A stretch of DNA of 64,000 nucleotides from Agrypnia vestita (Eukaryota; Arthropoda; Insecta; Trichoptera; Phryganeidae), in assembly GCA_016648135.1 (NCBI GenBank), contig JADDOH010010250.1, positions 1 to 64,000 on the forward strand, in the 5' to 3' direction. The notes beneath the pieces are model-generated. The model was given only the letters and a program-made list of their open reading frames with translations, was not told where the DNA came from and did no database searches. Position 1 is the stretch's first letter. The number at the start of each line of letters is the position of its first letter. Below are positions 44,640 through 57,670 of this stretch, piece after piece. Position numbers and translations under genes: made by a program.

Positions 44640-47300
44640 TTTAATTCTAAGATGATTTAAATGCTACGCGGGAAAAATTGAGCTTAACCCACCTGGCGGA
44701 GTATTGGGGTTACAAAAAATTTGGGAATGATGAAACGCTAGTATTGGGAGGGTGTTAGTAGCGATTGATCGGATATAGGCTACGGGCAGTTACTATTCAA
44801 TTCTTATAAATGATATTAATCTTGTGGTGGAGACTAGAATTATAGGTAAAGCCGTGTTTGGTACAAATGGTTGACGATCGATGCGGTCCGAGCGGTCCAC
44901 ATGTGATCCCCATAAAAATATACTGAACACGGTTTTCAGAGATTTGGGTCGCGGTTATTGCGTTTTGGACTATTAAAAAACCGATTAACGTCTACTCCAA
45001 GGTGACGATGATATTGACATTTCCACGAGGTTCCTGAATTATGGGCTTTTTTGCTGGGTTTTTGAAACCGTTTAAGAGCCGTAAATCTTCATCTCGAGTG
45101 GATTCCCGTGCAACAGAGATGCGGAATATAAGCGAAAGTAAGGAAGGCAGGTCCTAATTAGGGGATCGCGAGAGGAAAGCGCCCCATCAATAATTTATAG
45201 GAATTGGCCGCGAAGCACAGATTAAACGTATACGATGTACCAGACGGGTGATCTTAAGTGAGCGAATAATGATTTATTTTCGTTTCGCGGGAGTCGGATA
45301 ACGTAGGCGGATAGGAAAGTTAACTATAATTCTATTATATTTATCTGTAGACTAACGCTCTTCAGGCTTTTACAACAGATAGGTAATTGCGCAATGACGG
45401 TATATATATAGTCAGAAAAGGGATAACGATAACGTGTAAGCATATTAATGGCACGACAAGAAAAGAATATACTCAAATATAGATACAATATATTAACTAT
45501 GTAATCACTACAAACCTGTCCGACATTAGCGTAGTCTCATCAGGACGGGTAACGTGTATACGATTGGCTATTCTAGCTCAGATTTCGCCGGGTTTGGTAG
45601 TAATAACCCACAAAACATAATTGAACAAGTGTATACAGATAAGAATATTGTAAATAAAATAATATGAATTTGCGGCCCATATACACATGAAATAAAAGGA
45701 TAAAGCGTATGGGGATCTTATAGATGGATGGATAAATGAAACAAATATATATAGGAGTAAATGCAAGTAAAAAGCAAGCATATAAGTACCAAAAACATAG
45801 GAGAACATAGTGTGATAGAAATTCAAAGACGGGAGGAACAATAATGTGAAGTGGAACGGATATAGCAAGAGCATGTAATAATGATATACGTACAAATACA
45901 GACAACTACTTGAGACCGATTCGACAGATACTAGCAATCTTTCAACACACCTCTAAGAACATGGTGAGTGGTATATAGTTATCAGCGGAGGCGTCCGGTA
46001 CCTTGGCAATAAATAAGCACTGAATTAATCCGACGCCTTGCCTGCGGCACTGGAGGTTTATTTATTTATTTATTTTATTTATTTTCATTTATTGGTTTTC
46101 TTACAGCCATATGATTAATCAATCTTAAAAAGAAACCAATAATTGATGTACAGAGTTTTGGGCCAGTTACAAGAAAACACATATATACAATCCATAAAAA
46201 AAAATTAAGAAAAAACATGTCCAATAGTGGGTTTATGTGAGTGTGTATTTGTGTGTTAATTTATTTATTTATTTATTTATTTTGTTTTGGGAAAAATTAA
46301 AAGCAAAACGATCTTAAAAATTTTCCACTGAATTTAAAAATTTACTTTAACTTACATTAATTGTTTATTGTATTATAGCGAATAGTTCTCTTCCAGTATT
46401 ATATTGTTCGAGAATATTCACTGTCTATGTAACATAGTTATTTTGTGGATCAATCTTACTGCCAATAAAAATAATAATAAATGGTTACAAATTATGTTTA
46501 AATTCCGCAACGGAGGGACCTAATACGTCCCTGTGCACGGGGTGCCGCGGGCATAAGACAGGATTCATTGGGTGATCCACGAGAAAAGATCGCCCAAAAC
46601 TAATTTAAAATTAGGTATAGTACCTTTGGATGATTGTTATATCTAGGTATGCAGTGTGTACATGGTGAGTATAGGGAAATTGATCCCATGATATAGCGGC
46701 CAAGAAACGTTAAATTTCCGATAAGGACGGGTGAAAATACGAGGGAACGGGACATGATAATGGTAGATAGTGAAGAAACATCAACTATGATTAGGGGAGT
46801 ACCCGATAGATTGTGGTTACGGTTGATCAAACGACAATATGGACTGAACTTAGAAATTAAATATTAAAAATTAATTATCGCGCTTGTGAAGCGAATTTAA
46901 ATCGTCCGAAGCCACCGAGTCCGCCCCAAAACAGAGACAGGGACCACAACAGAAGGTGGAGTTAAACTGACAGGTCCAAGAGGGAATGTGTTTTTTCTTT
47001 GCCAAACTGAATCTAAGGGACGAAGATTTTGGTATCAAGGAAAGTAGGATATTGAAAATCCTGGAAACACACGACTTAGGACCTTTAGATGCTGGGAGGG
47101 GTATTAGAGGTAACGCGGAGGCAGAATTGAGGCAGTCGGTGTGGACATCTACGGGGGTGCGAAATCCGCGTCGGTTGTTTTTTTGAGTGATAGTTACCGT
47201 CGACTTAGAGTGTCCCAGTGTTTGAAAATTATAGTTTAGCTTCAAGTGAAAGTGGTGCACGGGTAATTATACTCTTCGACATTGTTGATTGCTCACGATA
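44640..47300. other. Less AT-rich block with no recognised protein
   Basis: Composition changes near 44640. A short frame at about 45042-45158 (MGFFAGFLKPFKSRKSSSRV, 38 codons) and open frames at 46871-47260 (minus) and 46986-47186 (plus) match no family I know. Simple TTTA-rich tracts occur at 46055-46085 and 46260-46280. Confidence 0.35.
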
Positions 47301-47309
47301 AAAGAAAAG

Positions 47310-50090
47310 GGGGGTACGGGTTTGATTTTATTTTATAAAGGGTAATTAATTTGGCATATTAGAACTTCGGAAATTACTGCGCTTTATTAAGTTGATTAGT
47401 CCGGCATATATAGAACTGATATTTGCAGATCTCCGGAAACTAGCTGTGCGTTATAAAGATACCTATTTTATGCTAAACACGCGGGAAATTGTTAATAAGT
47501 CTTATAAAAATACCTATCTAATGCTAAATACGCGAGGTTCTGTTAAAAGTGTTTTAACTCAGAGGACGGGTTTGATTTCATTTTATAAAGGTAATTAATT
47601 TGGCATATCAGAACTTCGGAAATCACTACGTTCTATAAAGTTAATTATTTTTATCGTCTTACTAGGTTCACAGAATAATACTCGCAGAATTTCAGGAACC
47701 GCTAGGGTTCAAATTTAGTTAATTTTTCGTTTTACTAAGTATACAGGAATAGTATTGGCGGATCTCCGGAAACTAGCTGTGCGTTATAAAGATACCTATT
47801 TTATGCTAAACACGCGGGAAATTGTTAAAAGATAAAAGGGTTGTTACTAACAGATTCGATTTTAAATAAGTCTTATAAAAATACCTATCTTTTGCTAAAT
47901 ACGCGAGGTCTCATTTTAATTTTTACATTTGTAAGGCATATAATATTTCGTTATATGAAATGTTTCGATTAGACCGGATTTATTTTAGTTATTGAAAGAA
48001 TATTTAGTTTATTTTAATAATTTTTTTTGTGTATGTTTAATAGTAAGAGTCCGTTAAAATTATAGCGAATAAATTCCGGGATTAAAAATACGTCTAGTGA
48101 AAAATATATAGCTGATCTCTCGGGGGGATCAGGTTCAGCCCATAATAATCTAGATTTTCATTTCGTTTAAAATTATATAGAGTAATTCCGTGAGAATCGG
48201 GGTTTATTTACAATTTCACAGATGTATAAATTCCATTATTCTAGAAAATTATATAAAATAATTTCGTGAGAATCGGGGCTTATTTACAATTTTACAGATG
48301 TATAAGATTTCATTATTCTAAAAAATTATATAAAATAATCTCGTGAGGGTCGGGGTTTATTTACGGTTTTACAGATGTACAAGTTTCACTATTTTATAAA
48401 GTATATAAAATTGCTTTCGTTCGGCCCGGGTTATCTTATATTATATAGAAAAACATAGATCTCGCGCTATCAAAACATATAAAAACGTTTCGGCCGGGGT
48501 TATTTTGCGCGTTGGGGAAAGTATATAAGATAAAAATAAGTTTAATTTGGTTCGGGTTATTTTATATTTTATGAAAGATATTTGCCTCGCGGACTTAAAC
48601 TATGAAAAAAAATGTTTCAATTAGTTCTGGTTATACTTTAGGAGTGATGTAGACTTCGCGGTTGTGATCCTATATAAAAATCGCTTTAGTATAATTCAGG
48701 TTACTTTGTATTGTACGAAAACGTAAATCTCGCGTATAAAAACGCGTATAAAAAAAACGTATATCATGTATTCAAACATATAAAAACTTCTAGTACATTG
48801 TTTCGATAGACCGGGGTTGTATTATACTTATAAAGATGTAGGGCCTCGTTATATTGAAGATATATAAAAACCGCCTGGGGCCGGGTCTTCTATTTATAAA
48901 CTATATAAGATTTCGTTGCATTTAGTTATACAAAATGCTTTCGTTCGAGGATTCGCGTTTCATTTAATAAATATGAAACGTATAGATTTCGGTTAGAACT
49001 ATTTTAAAATGTTTCGTTTAGAATTCGCATCTTGTATTATAAATGTGAAACTTATAAAATTCGTTTTGAGCTAAAACATATGAACATAGAAACACTACAG
49101 TTCTGAACGCTATTTTTATTACTATGCCTAGGACATTCTTGCGGTGTATTAGACTTGATGGTAAAATTTAAGCTCTTACTCTGTTTAAAATATACGTAGT
49201 GTCTCCGCCTAGATTGGCTTCACGACATACTTTATGAAATTTGTAAGTTCCGCTGTCCTAAAATTATATAAAATTACCTTCGTTTAGATCGGGTTATATC
49301 ATATTCCTCGCGGAACGCGTAAGCCTCGTTGTCCTGAAACTAAATAAGGATGTTTCACCTAGACCGGGTTCATTTTACATTTTAGGAAGAATATAAATCC
49401 CGCGTCTTTCACTACATAAAATGGTTTCGGTAAGATTGGGGTTGTTTATACTTGTAAAAATTACAGAATCCCGTTATTGTTAAACTATATTAAAATGATC
49501 CGGGGGGGTACTTGCCGGAGAGTAGATATCAAATATTCGAGATGATAATAAATTTATATTAAGAATAATATTAAGGACAAAACCCAAATCGGCGGACCCT
49601 AAAAGTAATATGTATTGACCTTATAAAGATGTAGACTAGTGGGGTTTTATTATAGAAACAATTAATTGTTTAACAACAACAAGTGGACAAGTGGTTGCTT
49701 CATGGGTTTGTTAAAACTTATAAATGCATGGAATCCTAGATTCAAAGCTTAATCCCGGTATTTCGGATAAATATAAGAATATGTAACATCGGAAGATAAC
49801 GGGTAACGGTTTTTATGAAAAATATCGTGCGTATAATCATTAGAGTATGATCATTAGAATTAGAGTTTAGTTTCGATGACCCGGGTAAGTACGGATGCGT
49901 AAGACGGAAATAAGGACTATGTTACAGTATTATTAAGATATATGAATACTTACAATTGTCGAGCTAGAGTCTAATTCCGGTATCTCGAGGAATATAAATT
50001 TGAAGAAAAGAAAATAAAGTCTAGTTTCGGTTTGAGGAATATAAATTTGAAGAAAAGAAAATAAAGTCTAGTTTCGGTTTGATTAAAGTA
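47310..50090. repeat. Highly degenerate tandem array, unit about 100 bp
   Basis: Motifs of the kind ATAAAA-TTTCGTT-GACCGGGTTATTTTATA, then a CGTAGATCTCGCG-like block, return roughly every 100 bp with many changes. Some pieces are nearly exact: GATCTCCGGAAACTAGCTGT and what follows at 47429 and 47760; CGTGAGAATCGGGG at about 48190 and 48262; and a perfect 47-bp direct duplication at 49989-50035 and 50036-50082. No coding sequence. Confidence 0.55.
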
Positions 50091-50359
50091 TATAGGTACA
50101 CCGTGTAGTTGCAGAGGCTGGATACTAAGCCCCAGCTACGGAAACTTATAAACGCGTAATGGCAGGATCAAAGGTTAGGTCGCGAACTATAGTTAATTAG
50201 GGGCCTGTGAATCGTATGCGCGTGCAAGGCAAGTGTCCGCAATCCTTAGGTATAAAGTGAGGTACATAAAGTGAAACTACGATGCACTGGAATGGATATA
50301 ATCGGCGGCAGATGGGTAAGTCATGTCATCCTCTTTCCGTTTTGAGATTATAACGATAT

Positions 50360-50430
50360 ATAAAGGTGGCGCACGATTAAGAAGAATGGTCTCGGGTTCG
50401 ACACCCCAGACAGAGACGGAAGAAGCGCCG
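50360..50430 (+). repeat. tRNA-like SINE head
   Basis: GTGGCGCACGATTAAGAAGA followed by TCTCGGGTTCGACACCCCAG has a good Pol III B box (GGTTCGACACC) with plausible spacing. No known body follows. Confidence 0.35.
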
Positions 50431-50689
50431 ACAGTGAAAGCTAACCCCTGTACCGTAAACTTTACATATGTTTATCCACAGGTGTTTGCATGTCAAATCC
50501 GTACTGACCATAAAAGGGGCGAATTAATTTGCCAAATTAACCCTTCTCAGCATGTGTGTGAACTTCCAGGGATCGCGCGGCCCGTGTGCTCGACGCCGAA
50601 CTTATTTATTCATTTCTATTTATTTATTTAATTGATTGATTGATTGAATGATTAATTAATTAATTAGGTATTTATTTGTCTATTCATAT

Positions 50690-52450
50690 GCCGCATTCCA
50701 GTTATATATCGTCAGGAGACGTTTCAAAAGTATCAACATCATCATCATCGTTAGCAGTGTCCCAATTATATATCGTCAAGAGGCATTTCGGTAGTATCAT
50801 CATCACCATTAGCGGTGGTTCAGCTATATACCGTCAGGAGGCGTTTCGATAGCATCATCAACATCATCATCATTAGCAGTGTCCCAGTTGTATATCCTCA
50901 GGAGACGTTTCAATAGTATCATCACCATCATCTTCATTAGCGGTGTTCCAGTCATATATAGTCAGGAGGCGTTCCGATAGTATCATCATCATCATTAGCG
51001 GTGTTTCAGATATATATCGTCGGGAGACGTTGCGATAGTATCATCATCATCATCATCATCACTAGCGGTGGTTCAGCTTTATATCGTCAGGAGGCGTTTC
51101 GATAGTATCATCAACATCATCATCATTAGCAGTGTCCCAGTTATATATTGTCAGGAGACGTTTCAATAGCATCATCATCATCACCATCATTAGCAGTGTC
51201 CCAGTTATATAGATTCAGGAGGTCGATTTCTATAGCATCATCATCAATCATCATCATTACGGGTGTCCCCCAGTTAATATAATAGTCAGGAACGTTTTCG
51301 ATTTATCATCATCATCAGCATCATAGCAAGTGTCCCAGTTTATATACTAGTCAGATACGTTTCGATAGCATCTCAATCAATCATCATCATTACGAGTGTC
51401 CCAGTTATATGTGTCATGGAAGCAGTTTCGCACATATATCATCATAATCATCATCCTTCTTAGCATGTCCCCTTTATATATATCGGAGGCGTTTCGATAG
51501 CATCATCATCATCATCATCATTAGCGGTGTTCCCAGTTATATATAGTCCAGGAAGCGTTCGACTAAACCTAGTATCATCATCATCATCATTAGTCAGTGT
51601 CCAGCTTATATAATAGTCAGGAGGCGTTTCGCTATAGCATTCATCATCATACATCATCATTAGCAGTGTCCCAGTTATATATAGTCAGGAGGCGTTTCGA
51701 TAGCATCATCAACATCATCATCATTAGCAGTGTCCCAGTTATATATTGTCAGGAGACGTTTCAATAGCATCATCATCATCACCATCATTAGCAGTGTCCC
51801 AGTTGTATATAGTCAGGAGGCGTTTCGATAGTATCATCATCATCACCATCATTAGCAGTGTCCCAGTTATATATCGTCAGGAAACGTTTCGATAGTATCA
51901 TCAACATCATCATCGTTAGCAGTGTCCCAATTATATATCGTCAGGAGGCGTTTCGGTAGTATCATCATCACCATTAGCGGTGGTTCAGCTATATACCGAC
52001 AGGAGGCGTTTCGATAGTATCATCAACATCATCATCATTAGCAGTGTCCCAGTTGTGTTCCAGTCATATATAGTCAGGAGGCGTTCCGATAGTATCATCA
52101 TCATCATTAGCGGTGTTTCAGATATATATCGTCGGGAGACGTTGCGATAGTATCATCAACATCATCATCATAGCAGTGTCCCAGTTATATATTGTCAGGA
52201 GGTGTTTCAATAGTATCATCATCATCATCATTAGCAGTGTCCCAGTTATATATAGTCAGGAGGCGTTTCGATAGTATCATCATCATCATCATTAGCGGTG
52301 TTTCAGCTACATATCGTCAGGAGACGTTACGATAGTATCATCATCATCATCATCATCACTAGCGGTGGTTCAGCTATATATCGTCAGGAGACGTTTCGAT
52401 AGTGACAACATCATCTCCATCAGCGATGGCAGGGCTCCAGTTACACATCA
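50690..52450. repeat. Minisatellite, about 27 units of 58-67 bp
   Basis: The unit is roughly GTGTCCCAGTTATATATCGT, CAGGAGGCGTTTCGATAGTA, then a run of ATC trimers of variable length and ATTAGCA. Units vary by point changes and by the number of ATC. Two weaker units continue to about 52540. Open frames inside it are artefacts of the repeat. Confidence 0.95.
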
Positions 52451-52559
52451 GTCGGAAAAAAAAAAACAGATCCATCATCACCGATGGCAGGATTCTAGCT
52501 GTACACCATTTGGAGAAAATACACCGACATCCCTGGCCAGGGGCTAGGCATATCCCTAC

Positions 52560-54100
52560 TGTCCAGATCCACCTTTCCATCTACTAATACGAGGGGTCAT
52601 GGCCTCGTGAAAACACATGGCAATCAACCATTACAAGTATTTATTTATGTATTGTATATGTATGTATATGTATGTATATTATATTTTATTAGTATGTATC
52701 TATTCGTACGTAGTGTATGAGGGGGCTCTTCACGGGTGGCACAACACCCGTGCGGATGTCTTCCCTCGTCTGGAATGGATTGAACGTATTGATGCATATC
52801 AGATTATAATAAGTACTACCTGGGAGGGTGGTTGCAGTCACTGTAGTGTCGCGAATGGCCAATGGGCTGCAGTTGCTCACAGGCGAGGGTTGGGGAGCCT
52901 AGGAAACTCCCCCTCCCCACTCGCATATTTTTGACTTGACAGGTGGCCCGGGACCATCTTTACAGTAGCTTCAGTATATATACCGTAGTTTAACTTAGTT
53001 TAACCTGGAGGAGTTGGAATTCGGGGGGCAAACTGGCTCTGAGCCCGGACGCCAGACACTGACGCGAGGGATGGTGCGGTACTTTGCACAGAAGAGGCCC
53101 AACATGAAAAGGCGCATCCAGGCTCAGGTCAACGTATCCGGAACTCGTGTCGGGAGAAGGGGGATGGGATCAGTCACCGATGAGCCTTTGGGTATGGAGG
53201 AGCCGAATTTAAAGCAAACACATTTTCCGCGTACACATACATTTACACATACCTTCCACAACCCCCTTTATCCATTAGAACCCAACGTACCACTAGAATG
53301 AGACATAGGGCCAGATACAGGTGACGGAACTTAGGCCGGCTAGTAAATAAACGTAACAATGTAATTGATATAAAAATAATGCAGAGTAAATATAAAAGAT
53401 CGTAAGGAATAAGCACAGCGAGATAACGGCGGAAGATAAAATTATTAATCAGCGAGGGCGTCGAAGACGGAATCATCCATAGGAGCGGCTACGAAAGACT
53501 CGAGGGCTTTCAGGGGATCTATGTACTCTATATGTGCATGCGCATGTGATAACGGCACGTTACTAACCTTTCCAGTGGATGGCAGTCGATCCCATACAGG
53601 TAAGACAATGTGGGATCGAGCGGAGAGGGCGTGGGAGCAGAGGATCGCGCACTCTGGAAGCGCAGCTACACCAGATGCAGTGGTTTCAGTCCGTAGGAAT
53701 GATAGGTAAATAATATAGGGCCACGGAACATAGTATGTTTAGCAATTGCACCGTAGGGCTTAATTGACGTGCTAGGTAGTTTTGTTTGCGTTTTCCATGA
53801 ACATTCACGAACTTCATACCCCAGTATTTAATTTAAGTAAAGCTTGCGTTAGGGTTACCACTAAACCAATTCATCCCCTATAGTTCGAAACAAAAAATTA
53901 CACAACGTGAACTAGGGAGGTCTTGAATAAAGCGAGGGTGTTTGGAAATACTACGTTAAAAACCGTAGAGCCTTCACCCAACGTAGATAGATAGCTTGTT
54001 TGCCTCTAACAAGGCGTAAACTCAGTTAGGAGTAGGATCGAGCTGAAAGGCGAAGAAGAGGAGCCATCACAACATAATATCATGGATTTTGCTGACCATC
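52560..54100. other. Less AT-rich sequence right of the minisatellite
   Basis: Open stretches at 52617-52934 and 53014-53301 on the plus strand have coding-like composition but no domain I recognise. They may be decayed parts of one large mobile element together with 44640-47300. Confidence 0.3.
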
Positions 54101-56578
54101 CTCCGTAGTAACTTTAATCAGACGGCCAGGACACTCTTCATCAAAACGGATATTCGGCCACGCTGAATTTTCGATTCACGCTTGAATTTATTAAACCAAT
54201 ATATGAGGGTTGTCATCGAAGTGTACATACCTTATAAACGGTACGAATCATCACTTTGATTTCCTCACACGTTTGTCATCCCATCTAAAATAGGAATCGA
54301 ATCACTAACCGATGTTTCTTATTTTACATGTTGCAAACAAGCAAAGTAAATTTCCCACAGTGTATCAGTATTTAAAGGATTTTACATCAGTTAAACATTA
54401 CAGGAGAATTAATAAATTTATTTGAGAAGAACTTTACGCAACAAAAATCCAAAACACAGAGATGCATCTTAGACCCCTTTGTACTTACTATTTATATTCT
54501 ATTTCCTGTGTTTCCAAATTAATATAAACATTTTTTGTTTCGAAGGGATTTTTATGATGTTAATTAAAACAATTTAATGAATTCATTGGCCTAAAGGGCT
54601 ACACAGGCTAAAGGTTAAAAATTCATCTCCTTGTCTTCATATAAAATCCTCCAACCTAGGGACTAACGTAAACAATAAGTTCATTGACCTTAATGGCTAA
54701 TCTAAACAAAATAAGTATTTGAATCGATATTCTAGTTCAAATAAATGCCAAAATATTGTAATGCAAAAATATTATATATTAAGCACAAACAGAAGACAGC
54801 TATCAAAACAAAAATACTCAATAAAACTGCCTGAAGATGTAAGAGAGCTGTTTAAAAGATGGCAGTGAGGAATTTTACATAATAGATTTTGCGTCAATGC
54901 AACCATCAGTCGTTAAACGCGCGTACTTATCATTCAGTCATAACTTGTACCTACCTATACAAAGCAATGAAACTAAATGATAAATAGTCAATTTAATAAT
55001 TTAATGTCAAGTCATGTCTTTTTCTACTAAATTGTAACAGTTCTCCGGGCTCATTAAATTGCAAAGATCGATTTAATTTATAAAAATAAAAATATTTAAT
55101 TAATTTGAATTTTGAGATAATCTTCTCCGGACTTGCTACTTATATTGGAAAAGTCAAAAGGATGCGAAGCGCTATGAACAATCTAGGAAAATCATCTTCT
55201 AACTTGTTTTGTAGCACGTATTAATATTTGCATTTTTTGATATTGAATGACTTATTGTTCCGCACGGTTTTAATTAATTTTTCTTATTATTTGTATGAGC
55301 TAATTTGCTCCTTTTTCGTTGTTTGATTTAATTTTTTTCACTCGCCCATTTTCCGCCGTTACAAGATTACCGCCCTAGGCGCCCGCCTATTCTTGTCTAA
55401 TGGTGGGAGCGACTCTGGTTAAGTATAGACATCGCATGTATGTGCGTTAAGCGTACGATTCACAATAAAATTTTGATGTTTTATTTCGACATTTGAAAAA
55501 GAAAACAGCTTAGCATTGGTAGTTACTAATTATATATTATTTTTTAATTTTATATTAATTAATTAGTAATATAATTAATATAATAATAATTATTTTTTTA
55601 ATTTTTAGGAAGTATCGTATTTGTATCTATTGCATTTACAAACAAATTCTCTACGTACCTACCTTAAGGATAGGCCGCAAGCCATAGACAGCAACAAGGT
55701 ATTGTGAAGTAAATTGTAAAACATCTTTTGTTCACTTACGAAATAATGCAAAAATACATAATCATCATCTGTATACCTGGAAATTATTGAGTCATAAAAA
55801 TACACCTAATTTACCTAAAAGTGATTAGTAACCGAACCGAACCTTACTAAACTATTTTATTTTACTTTTTTAACATACAAATTAAGCCCGTAGAACCAAT
55901 CCAAGATCCTGTTATTTTTGTTTAATATTTTACGCCTCAACAGGCCAGGAGGCCCAAGTACAGAAGCGATGTGTCAAAATGTCAAAATGTATGGCGTAAA
56001 TTTGGAAACCAAGTCTAATAACATAAAACCAAATTAATCAATCAATTATAAAGAAAACCCAAATCCACGAAAAAATATCCCGGTAGCAGCTTAATAATTT
56101 TTCGTGGATTTGGTTTTTCTGTATTTCCTTCTAATTGATTAATTAATTTGGTTTTAAATTTCACAGAACTTAGTTCTGAAAAAATTGCAACAAGAATGTG
56201 TTCTTGAATAAAAAAAGTCTAATACCTTTTTTAATACTTAAAGTTACCAGGTTGCGTTTCATTTTTGATATCAGTTTGAATTTACAAAAAGCGTTAAAAT
56301 TTATTTTGCCAGTTGGTTTGATATGGCAATTATTGTGTGGTTCCACGTGTTCAACACACATTGAGTTATTTTTCTACCACTAAAGTTCTCAGAGAAGGAG
56401 TCTCTCTTTCTTACTTACTCTTTCTTTCTTACCCTCTGTCTTACTGATTACATCTAATGACGAGCTCCTCCTGTCGATACAATGGTAGTAGCAAAACAAA
56501 TTAATAGCATGAAATGCAAAATTATATTTAGTGAAAATTAAAGTATCGTTAGTTTGAGGTTAATTTTTTTTTGCAATC
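54101..56578. other. AT-rich DNA, no gene seen
   Basis: Contains a 131-bp hairpin element at 56025-56155. I found no exon or repeat I can support elsewhere in it. Confidence 0.45.
56025..56155. mobile_element. Short hairpin MITE-like element
   Basis: Left AAAACCAAATTAATCAATCA and inner CCCAAATCCACGAAAAA are inverted at the right (TTTTTCGTGGATTTGG and TTAATTAATTTGGTTTT). It forms one stem of about 55 bp with a small loop near 56085. Confidence 0.55.
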
Positions 56579-57670
56579 CTAGGATTGATCTACAACAAAT
56601 ACTCGATTTCTCCACTCCTTTCTATCACCTGCCAGCCTCTTCATTTCTTGGTAGGTTATACAGCGCACATCTCCGATAATCTGGTCTACGTAGCTTAATC
56701 TCGGCTGGCCTCTACGATTGTAGCCTTCAACATTTCTCTCGACGATGGTAAAAACAGGCCCGGAATCCTTATAGTATGGCCTACCCAAATTGCTGGTTGT
56801 TGAGCGATTCTGTTCAGGAGCCACCTCTTTTCGCCCACCCTGCTCAAAACCTCCTCGTTTTGGATATGTTCTGACCAATGAATCCTCGCCATGCGCCTGT
56901 AGCACCACATCTCAAAGGCCGCTAGCCTCCCGGACATGCTCTGGCCGATGGTCCATGTTTCGCTGCGGTACATTAGCACATTTAAGACGAGAGTTTTGAT
57001 CAAGTTCTTCCTAACCTTTAAATCAATGTTGGGGATATCAAGGATATTGGTTTTTTTGTTGAAGGCGACTCTTGCTTGTTGTATTCTGCTTATGATGTCT
57101 GTCTCTGAGCGGCCATCTTGGGAAATTCTTCAAATATGTTAATTCGTTCACTTGTTTGATAGCGACGCCATTCAAAACAATATTATTATTTGTCGACACC
57201 TCTTCTCTTCCATCAACCATGCACTTTGTTTTGTCTTTGTTTATTTCCATGTTGTATTTATCTGCCAAGTTCATTTTCCATCTTTCCATCTTTTTCCATT
57301 TTCCGTTTTTCACAGAATCTCGTTCAATTCTTGTTCCGACTCCGCAAGCAGTGCATATCGTCGGCATATCTAATCATGTCATTTTTTTTCCCTTGGATTT
57401 TCACGCTTGGCCAATCTCTCATTTCTTCTCTCGCCTCGTCGATAGCTTGTTGTATGTAGCAATTAAACAATGCTGGTGATATCGAGCAACCCTGTCTTAC
57501 TCCCTAGCCAACACTTGCCTCAGCACTATTAGTTGTCTCCATACATTATTACATCGGTTTCATTTTTATATAATTGTTCATCTATCTTTGAAGCTTAACC
57601 CTATTTTGTTGAGCATTTTAAAAAGCTACTTCCGGTTTACCTTGTCAAAGGTTTTTGCCATGTCTATAAA
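56579..57670 (-). pseudogene. Decayed LINE, reverse transcriptase to C-terminus
   Basis: From about 57670 downwards: IDFIDMAKTFDKVNRK (block A-like), then INKDKTKCMVDGREEV, then NVLMYRSETWTIG, RRMARIHWSEHIQNEEVL and finally RKEWRNRVFVVDQS to a stop at 56579. This order is typical of RTE/R1-type LINEs that end with a TNEEVL-like region. At least three frameshifts separate the pieces. Confidence 0.7.

Noticed and set aside
45573..45937. Two overlapping open frames of 110-119 codons on the minus strand
   Set aside because: Low-complexity hydrophobic translation of AT-rich DNA in two frames at once, with no start context or homology.
46871..47260. 129-codon minus-strand frame
   Set aside because: No domain recognised on either strand; a 66-codon plus frame overlaps it, so coding cannot be argued.
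50690..52450. CRISPR-like array because of regular repeats
   Set aside because: The units are contiguous tandem repeats with no unique spacers, in a eukaryotic context.
57152..57479. Plus-strand open frames of 73-107 codons
   Set aside because: They are antisense shadows of the decayed LINE on the minus strand.
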